From the NCBI GenBank assembly GCA_016210425.1, contig JACQUE010000244.1, forward strand, positions 1 through 9,952: a stretch of DNA of 9,952 nt. The letters are read 5' to 3'. This document shows, piece by piece, positions 6,424 through 9,952 of this stretch. Below the pieces are notes generated by a model. The model worked only from the letters and a program-made list of their open reading frames with translations. It was not told the DNA's origin and made no database searches. Numbering within the stretch: position 1 is the first letter of the stretch; every line of letters begins with the position of its first letter. The position numbers were made by a program, and so were the translations under genes. This stretch comes from Chloroflexota bacterium (GTDB lineage Bacteria > Chloroflexota > Dehalococcoidia > JACQUE01).

Positions 6424-6579
6424 TCTCTCTCCTGGGATAAGGGCTTCTCCTGCTACCTGCCCTCACTAGGAGAATGGGATCCCTCGCCGACGGCCCCACC
6501 GGAGCCGCCCCGCGCCCCCTGGCCCGGCCCAACCCCATGAATCGGCCCTTTCGGCCGGCGCGTGATTAAAGCAGCGGCT
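6424..6579. other. Intergenic spacer between ferredoxin and deacetylase genes
   Basis: 156 bases with no supported gene. It holds a short hairpin, CGGCC (6543-6547) with GGCCG (6553-6557), 23 bases past the ferredoxin stop. No U tract follows on the minus strand, so read-through into the deacetylase is likely. The middle part is very C-rich on the plus strand. No clear promoter is seen. Confidence 0.4.
6429..6433 (-). promoter_or_regulatory. Ribosome binding site deciding the TTG start of the deacetylase
   Basis: AGGAG on the minus strand, five bases before TTG 6423. It favours TTG over the internal ATG at 6393. Confidence 0.55.
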
Positions 6580-6867
6580 CTAGCCCTGCTTGACCAGCTC
6601 TTTAACCTTGCTTCGCGTAGCCGCCTGGTCCTTGAAGTACTGGGCGTTGAGCTCTGTGTAGAGCGCCCACTTTGCAGGAAGCTCTCCCTCCTCGAAGATG
6701 GCTTCCACCGGGCACACCGGGACGCAGGCCCCACAGTCGATGCACTCATCAGGATCGATGTAGAGCATCCTGTCGTCGTCGGTGCCCTTGATGCAGTCCA
6801 CCGGGCACACGTCAACACAGGCCTTGTCCTTCACATCGACGCAGGGCTCCGCAATCACGTATGTCAT
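6580..6867 (-). CDS. 7Fe-type ferredoxin ([3Fe-4S][4Fe-4S])
   Basis: 95 residues from ATG (complement of 6865-6867), chosen because AGGAGG (complement of 6875-6880) is 7 bases upstream; an in-frame TTG at 6873 is only one base from that site. The cysteines C9, C17, C21, C25 and C42, C45, C48, C52 follow the C-x7-C-x3-C-x3-C / C-x2-C-x2-C-x3-C pattern of Azotobacter FdI-type 7Fe ferredoxins, in YVIAEPCVDVKDKACVDVCP and CIDCGACVPVCPVEAI. The C-terminal 35 residues (WALYTELNAQYFKDQ...) also fit that class. It would carry electrons in the cytoplasm. The partner enzyme is unknown; the molybdopterin enzyme upstream is a neighbour on the same strand but separated by 191 bases with a likely promoter. 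Confidence 0.95.
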   Translation of the reverse strand: MTYVIAEPCVDVKDKACVDVCPVDCIKGTDDDRMLYIDPDECIDCGACVPVCPVEAIFEEGELPAKWALYTELNAQYFKDQAATRSKVKELVKQG

Positions 6868-6874
6868 TCTCAAA

Positions 6875-6880
6875 CCTCCT
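6875..6880 (-). promoter_or_regulatory. Ribosome binding site deciding the ferredoxin start
   Basis: A perfect AGGAGG on the minus strand with 7-base spacing to ATG 6867. It rules out the TTG at 6873. Confidence 0.8.
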
Positions 6881-6976
6881 AGTTATCAGCCGCCTCTGCT
6901 CTCCGGCTTGCAGACAAGAGCGACCCGCTTCACAATTGGCTTGACTTACCGGCAGGGCCGGGCCAAAGCAAGTTAG

Positions 6977-6982
6977 AGTATA
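6977..6982 (-). promoter_or_regulatory. Putative -10 element for the ferredoxin gene
   Basis: TATACT on the minus strand, inside the 12-base palindrome AGAGTATACTCT (6975-6986). The same 11-base core occurs upstream of the kinase-like gene. No clear -35 lies at 16-18 bases; TTGTGG (complement of 7003-7008) is 20 bases away. A second AT-rich hexamer, TATAGA, lies a few bases upstream. Confidence 0.38.
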
Positions 6983-7058
6983 CTCTATACCTCCGCGGAT
7001 TTCCACAAGCGAGGGCGCAAAAGCGGGATTTTTTCAGATATATCTCCCGGCCTCAGCC

Positions 7059-7649
7059 TCACGAAAAGCGCTCCTCTCGCCAGGGGTCGCCATCGTTGTG
7101 GTAGCCATACCGTTCCCAGAAGCCCTTAGCGTCCTGGGCCATGAACTCCAGCCCGTCAACCCACTTGGCGCTCTTCCAGGCGTAGCGCTTGGGGACAATC
7201 AGGCGCAGGGGCCAGCCGTGGTCAGGTGACAAGGTGGCGCCATCGTGGCTATGGGCCAGAAGCACATCGTCATCCAGCAATGCCGCCAGGGGTAGGTTGG
7301 TGCTGTAGCCCCCGAGGCAATGGACCATGACGTAGCGGACCTCCGGCAGGGGCGTCACCAGCTTCACCAGGTCGCGAAAGAGGACTCCCTGCCAGAGGTT
7401 ATCGAGTCGAGACCAGCGGGTTACGCAGTGGAAATCTGCCTGCACCTGGCTTTGGGGGAGCGCCCTGAACTGCTCCCACGTTATCTGCACGCGGCCCTCC
7501 GCTATCAGACCCCAGAACGTGAAGCGCCACTGGCTTAGATCAACCGCTGGGACCGGACCATAGGTGAGGACCGGGAACTTGGCCGTAAGAACCTGGCCTG
7601 GCGGGACCCTTTGAGTTGCCGAATCCTTCTCTTTCTGCCGCAAGCTCAC
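7059..7649 (-). CDS. Sulfite-oxidase-family molybdopterin-dependent oxidoreductase, soluble
   Basis: 196 residues from GTG (complement of 7647-7649). The oxidoreductase molybdopterin-binding domain (PF00174) fills nearly the whole protein. DFHCVTRWSRLDNLWQGV contains C75, the expected molybdenum thiolate ligand. Later family landmarks are DHGWPLRLIVPKRYAWKSAK (143-162), WVDGLEF (163-169), and the end GYHNDGDPWREERF. No signal peptide, twin-arginine motif, haem domain or C-terminal dimerisation domain is present, so it is predicted cytoplasmic and minimal, unlike periplasmic MsrP/YedY or sulfite oxidase. The substrate cannot be inferred. The GTG overlaps the zinc-ribbon stop codon (GTGA), implying translational coupling. 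A TTG at 7643 has better spacing to the GGGAG site and is an alternative start. Confidence 0.9.
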   Translation of the reverse strand: MSLRQKEKDSATQRVPPGQVLTAKFPVLTYGPVPAVDLSQWRFTFWGLIAEGRVQITWEQFRALPQSQVQADFHCVTRWSRLDNLWQGVLFRDLVKLVTPLPEVRYVMVHCLGGYSTNLPLAALLDDDVLLAHSHDGATLSPDHGWPLRLIVPKRYAWKSAKWVDGLEFMAQDAKGFWERYGYHNDGDPWREERFS

Positions 7650-7924
7650 TCTCCCTTGTGTGGGCTTGGCTGCCCTTCCTCAGCCGGGATTTCCAGACCG
7701 CAGTGAGGGCAGTATCGCGAGCCGAGGGGGGGCAACGGGTTGCCACATCCTGGACACTGAGTAGCCAAGCGGGTGCCGCAGGCGGCGCAAAACTGCCAGT
7801 GCGGGGACACCATGGCCTGGCAGCTCTGGCACTCGCCGACGAAATGCCTGAATATGTCCAGCCGTCGAGCAAACTCCCGCTCAAAGCGCTCTTCCTCGCC
7901 GGTCTTCTTCGGTTTCTCCGCCAT
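7646..7924 (-). CDS. Double zinc-ribbon protein paired with the molybdopterin enzyme
   Basis: 92 residues from ATG (complement of 7922-7924), with GGAGG (complement of 7931-7935) six bases upstream. A charged helical N-terminus (residues 1-30, EEERFEREFARRLDIFRHF) is followed by two zinc ribbons: C32-x2-C35 with C46-x2-C49, and C57-x2-C60 with C72-x2-C75. The second pair matches the double zinc ribbon family (CPGCGNPLPPLGSRYCPHCG). Such modules usually mediate protein or nucleic-acid contacts; no enzymatic activity is expected. Its stop overlaps the oxidoreductase start by four bases, so the two are very probably made together, and it may be a chaperone, adaptor or regulator of that enzyme. 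That role is inference. Confidence 0.85.
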   Translation of the reverse strand: MAEKPKKTGEEERFEREFARRLDIFRHFVGECQSCQAMVSPHWQFCAACGTRLATQCPGCGNPLPPLGSRYCPHCGLEIPAEEGQPSPHKGE

Positions 7925-8190
7925 AGCCTACCTCCGGATGCCTCGCCCATGCCTCAGCCCAAAGCCCCTGTCGTCCGCTTAGGCATCGTTCCCCATATGA
8001 TACCAAATCGCGTGGCCGGATGTCTGCTGGGCTGGGATGGCTTTGCCCTTGCCTTCCAAATCTGGACGTAGGACTCTACGGCACGGTAGAATTCAAAGAA
8101 CGCTCACCCTCCCCAAAGCCTCGGGTTGCCGGTGGCGCCGACGGTGGCTTCTCATCGCGTGGGCAAGGCACGGGTCGTGCGGATGAGGAT
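7925..8190. other. Divergent intergenic region between zinc-ribbon and MFS genes
   Basis: 266 bases. The left end holds the zinc-ribbon ribosome site. TTGCCCTTGCC (8043-8053) repeats an 11-base sequence found on the other strand at 4002-4012. The MFS promoter candidate is at 8063-8092. An in-frame open stretch from ATG 8020 has no ribosome site or family similarity. I see no clear promoter for the zinc-ribbon gene. Confidence 0.4.
8063..8092 (+). promoter_or_regulatory. Putative promoter for the MFS-glutaredoxin operon
   Basis: TGGACG (8063-8068), an 18-base spacer and TAGAAT (8087-8092). The -35 matches at four positions, the -10 at five. Predicted start is near 8099, downstream of ATG 8020, which supports ATG 8191 as the true start and a leader of about 90 bases. 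Confidence 0.48.
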
Positions 8191-9471
8191 ATGACAGCCC
8201 AGTTGAAGCAGAGAGCACTCGCGCCCAGGGGCGGCTTTGAAGCTTGGCTGGCCAGGAACAGGGGCTTTATCGCCATGTCCGTGGCCATGTTCGTCGGCTC
8301 AGCCGGCATCGGCGTCGTTAGTCCCCTCCTGCCCGTCTTCGCCAAGAACCAGGGCGCCAGCGGCGTCTGGCTTGGGCTCACCTTCTCCGCCTTCACCATC
8401 ACCCAGACGCCTCTTATGCCTTTCATCGGCCGCCTCTCCGATTTCAAAGGCAAGAAGCTTTTCATGGTGCTGGGGCTGCTGATCTACGGCTTTGTCGGCA
8501 TCGGCTTCGCTTGGTCTCCCACCTTTTACCACCTCATCTTCTTTCGCGCGCTGGCCGGCATCGGCACGGCCATGCTCTTCCCCATCGCCTTCGCTTACGT
8601 CGGTGACCTCTCCCCTCCCAACCATGAGGGGCGCTACATGGGCCTCTTCAACGTCTCCTTCTTCTTGGGGTTCGGTGCTGGGCCGCTCATCGGAGGCACC
8701 CTAAAGGACCGCTTCAACATGGACGCCGCCTTCCTCGCCATGACCGCCATGAGCGCCATCGCCCTCCTGGTGCTGCTGCTCTTCCTGCCCAAAGATACCC
8801 CTGAGAGACAGCACAGCGAGGGAGATGATGAGGATGAAGACGGCAGGAGGAAGCACACCCCCTGGGCCGCCATGCTCAAGAACACGATGCTGCGAGCCCT
8901 CCTCCTCTTTCAGGGCATCTGGGGCCTGAACGCCGGCTGCGTCTCGGCCTTCATTGCCCTCTACATGGTCTCCGGCCTCGGGCTCAGCGCGGCCCAGGCC
9001 GGGCTAGTGCTCTCCATCCGCACCCTCATAAATGGGGGGCTGCAACCCTACTTCGGAATGCTCGCCGACCGGATGAACCGGGTCCACCTGGTCTCAGTGG
9101 GAGTCGGGTTCTCCGCCTTGGGCACCTTCTCCATTCCCTGGATGGGCGGCTTCTGGCCGCTGGTCTTCCTGTTCGCCTCGGTCGCCATCTTCGAGAGCGC
9201 CGCCATTCCGGCGGCCTCGGCGATAACCGTGGAGCAGGGGCGCATCTTCGGAATGGGCTCGGTCATGGGCATCTACAACACCGCATCCTCCTTGGGGATG
9301 CTCGTCGGCACCATGACCGCCGGCCTCGTCAGCGACTGGTTGGGCGTAGGCTATGTCTTCCGCTACGCGGCGATTATGATGATCATCGGGATACTGCTCT
9401 TCAACATGTTGGTCCGTCTGGGCAGACGTCTGCCTGTGCCTGTCGCCAAGCGCGTGCCGGGTGAGGCTTAG
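8191..9471 (+). CDS. Major facilitator superfamily transporter
   Basis: 426 residues from ATG 8191, about where homology begins; an upstream in-frame ATG (8020) would add 57 non-hydrophobic residues lying before the predicted promoter. Twelve hydrophobic segments are arranged as two halves of six. MFS motif A is G80-RLSDFKGK-K89 in the loop between helices 2 and 3, with a second-half counterpart GMLADRMNR. SPLLPVFAKNQGAS in helix 1, FRALAGIGTAMLFPIAFAYV in helix 4 and FFLGFGAGPLIGGTL in helix 5 are typical of drug-efflux-like MFS members. The central loop is strikingly acidic (EGDDEDED, 210-217) and then basic (RRKH). Substrate is unknown; export of a small molecule by proton antiport is the family default. 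The gene is 19 bases from the glutaredoxin-like gene and likely co-transcribed with it. Confidence 0.92.
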   Translation: MTAQLKQRALAPRGGFEAWLARNRGFIAMSVAMFVGSAGIGVVSPLLPVFAKNQGASGVWLGLTFSAFTITQTPLMPFIGRLSDFKGKKLFMVLGLLIYGFVGIGFAWSPTFYHLIFFRALAGIGTAMLFPIAFAYVGDLSPPNHEGRYMGLFNVSFFLGFGAGPLIGGTLKDRFNMDAAFLAMTAMSAIALLVLLLFLPKDTPERQHSEGDDEDEDGRRKHTPWAAMLKNTMLRALLLFQGIWGLNAGCVSAFIALYMVSGLGLSAAQAGLVLSIRTLINGGLQPYFGMLADRMNRVHLVSVGVGFSALGTFSIPWMGGFWPLVFLFASVAIFESAAIPAASAITVEQGRIFGMGSVMGIYNTASSLGMLVGTMTAGLVSDWLGVGYVFRYAAIMMIIGILLFNMLVRLGRRLPVPVAKRVPGEA

Positions 9472-9490
9472 TCAGTAGAGGGGGGCATCT

Positions 9491-9703
9491 ATGGGCGAGA
9501 AGGTCATAATGTACGTGCTTCAGTCTTGCCCCACGTGCGCCAAGGCGCGCTTGGCGCTGAAGCGGGAGGGGGTAGACCTGGAGGAGCGGGACGTAGGCAA
9601 GAGCCAGGAGTGGCTGGACGAGGCCCGTCGCCTCGGCACCGCAGTGCCCATCATCGTGCGGGGCGGCAGAGTGCAGCAGGGCTTTGGCGGAGAGGAAGGC
9701 TGA
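9491..9703 (+). CDS. Small glutaredoxin-like (CPTC) thioredoxin-fold protein
   Basis: 70 residues from ATG 9491, with a GAGGGGGG ribosome site (9478-9485) five bases upstream. KVIMYVLQSCPTCAKARLAL holds a beta strand followed by the redox pair C13-P-T-C16. The cis-proline region is TAVPIIVRGG with P53. Both are the core of glutaredoxins (NrdH/Grx-like fold). At 70 residues it is shorter than usual (about 75-85); the final helix is missing and the chain ends in GFGGEEG. It probably reduces disulfides or glutathionylated proteins in the cytoplasm. Its place directly after the MFS gene suggests one transcript, ended by the hairpin at 9741-9762. Confidence 0.85.
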   Translation: MGEKVIMYVLQSCPTCAKARLALKREGVDLEERDVGKSQEWLDEARRLGTAVPIIVRGGRVQQGFGGEEG

Positions 9704-9740
9704 GAGATCGAATAGGGCCCGTGAGGCCGTAGTAAGCAAG

Positions 9741-9768
9741 AATGCCGGGGTGACCCGGCATTTCCTTT
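9741..9768 (+). terminator. Intrinsic terminator, probably bidirectional
   Basis: AATGCCGGG (9741-9749) pairs with CCCGGCATT (9754-9762) around GTGA, giving a nine-base-pair stem, then TTCCTTT on the plus strand. On the minus strand the stem is followed by CTTGCTT, which is weaker. It lies between convergent genes (9703 and 9785) and probably serves both. Confidence 0.82.
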
Positions 9769-9784
9769 AGTGCACGCGCCCTGC

Positions 9785-9952
9785 CTAGGGGATCGTGTAG
9801 TTGCAGATGGCCTCGTAGACCCGCTCCATCTCACGGTCCTTGCCATCCCGCCCGAAGTAGGGCTTGACGGTTACCCCACCGAAGGCCGTTATGATCTCCT
9901 CATAGTCATCGATGCAGAAGTCGGGCACGACGCTGACGCCCAGGATGGCCAG
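9785..9952 (-). CDS. Unidentified protein, C-terminal end (truncated by the right edge)
   Basis: An open frame on the minus strand runs in from the right edge and ends at TAG (complement of 9785-9787), leaving 55 residues. Visible parts are LAILGVSVVPDFCIDDYEEI, then ITAFGGVTVKPYFGRDGKDR, then EMERVYEAICNYTIP. I do not recognise the family. The even codon use, absence of stops, and the convergent terminator just past its stop support a real gene. It has two cysteines and no membrane segment in the visible part. Confidence 0.6.
   Translation of the reverse strand: MAILGVSVVPDFCIDDYEEIITAFGGVTVKPYFGRDGKDREMERVYEAICNYTIP

Larger units (their letters stand above)
6868..7058 (-). other. Ferredoxin upstream region with long structured leader
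   Basis: 191 bases between the oxidoreductase and ferredoxin genes. Given a -10 at 6977-6982, the ferredoxin leader would be about 100 bases. It contains CCGGC (6949-6953) pairing with GCCGG (6957-6961), and CTTG (6907-6910) pairing with CAAG (6915-6918). I cannot assign it to a known riboswitch. On the oxidoreductase side lies an AT-rich palindrome AGATATATCT (7036-7045) but no convincing terminator. Confidence 0.35.

Noticed and set aside
6543..6557. Hairpin CGGCC/GGCCG after the ferredoxin as terminator
   Set aside because: Only five base pairs and no U tract on the minus strand.
6868..6873. TTG 6873 as ferredoxin start
   Set aside because: It is one base from the AGGAGG site, whereas ATG 6867 has ideal seven-base spacing and matches the family N-terminus.
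7036..7045. Palindrome AGATATATCT near the oxidoreductase stop as an operator
   Set aside because: It lies downstream of the oxidoreductase and well upstream of the ferredoxin -10, and short AT-rich palindromes arise easily by chance. No second copy was noticed.
8020..8190. Longer N-terminus of the MFS transporter from ATG 8020
   Set aside because: No ribosome site, no homology to MFS N-termini, and the best promoter lies downstream of that ATG. ATG 8191 is preferred.
9701..9740. Frameshift truncating the glutaredoxin
   Set aside because: The bases after the stop give no sensible continuation of the fold in any frame that I can see, so a naturally short protein is simpler.

Overview
The window is about 10 kb of bacterial chromosome of moderately high GC (I estimate roughly 60%). 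GTG and TTG starts are frequent, Shine-Dalgarno sites are clear, and the genes are densely packed and switch strand often. I see no rRNA, tRNA, CRISPR array, integrase, transposase or phage gene. The gene mix (LarC-type nickel insertion protein, 7Fe ferredoxin, CvpA, bactofilin, cytidylate-kinase-like protein, soluble sulfite-oxidase-fold enzyme) would suit an uncultured, possibly anaerobic or microaerobic bacterium. Chloroflexota (Dehalococcoidia-like) is my best guess, but it is only an impression from gene content and style; no marker gene here proves it.

Layout. 2-826 (+) is the C-terminal part of a LarC homologue, cut by the left edge. 985-2292 (+) is a membrane-bound sensor with an HD-GYP (cyclic-di-GMP phosphodiesterase) output; a PAP2 lipid phosphatase (2282-2992) overlaps its end, and a CvpA-family membrane protein (3049-3543) follows from its own promoter. 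A small, basic protein with one C-terminal membrane segment is encoded on the opposite strand (3609-3941), with its own promoter and terminator. A bactofilin (4116-4550, +) converges on a minus-strand block: ferredoxin (6580-6867), polysaccharide deacetylase (5404-6423) and cytidylate-kinase-like protein (4586-5323). A second minus-strand pair, zinc-ribbon protein (7646-7924) then molybdopterin oxidoreductase (7059-7649), overlaps by four bases. Divergent from it, an MFS transporter (8191-9471) and a small CPTC glutaredoxin-like protein (9491-9703) form an operon closed by a strong hairpin terminator shared with an unidentified minus-strand gene that runs off the right edge (9785-9952).

How the genes fit together. 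Several products act at the envelope: PAP2 phosphatase (isoprenoid or phospholipid phosphate recycling), CvpA, bactofilin scaffold, polysaccharide deacetylase and the HD-GYP sensor. A second theme is redox: ferredoxin, molybdenum enzyme, zinc-ribbon partner and glutaredoxin. The most interesting non-coding signal is a set of promoter-like sequences sharing a TTGCCC -35 box in front of three genes, plus an 11-base element around a TATACT -10 that occurs twice exactly 1600 bases apart, each copy upstream of a minus-strand gene. I do not see a clearly new defence, mobile or biosynthetic system; this looks like an ordinary chromosomal region with a few pairings worth checking.
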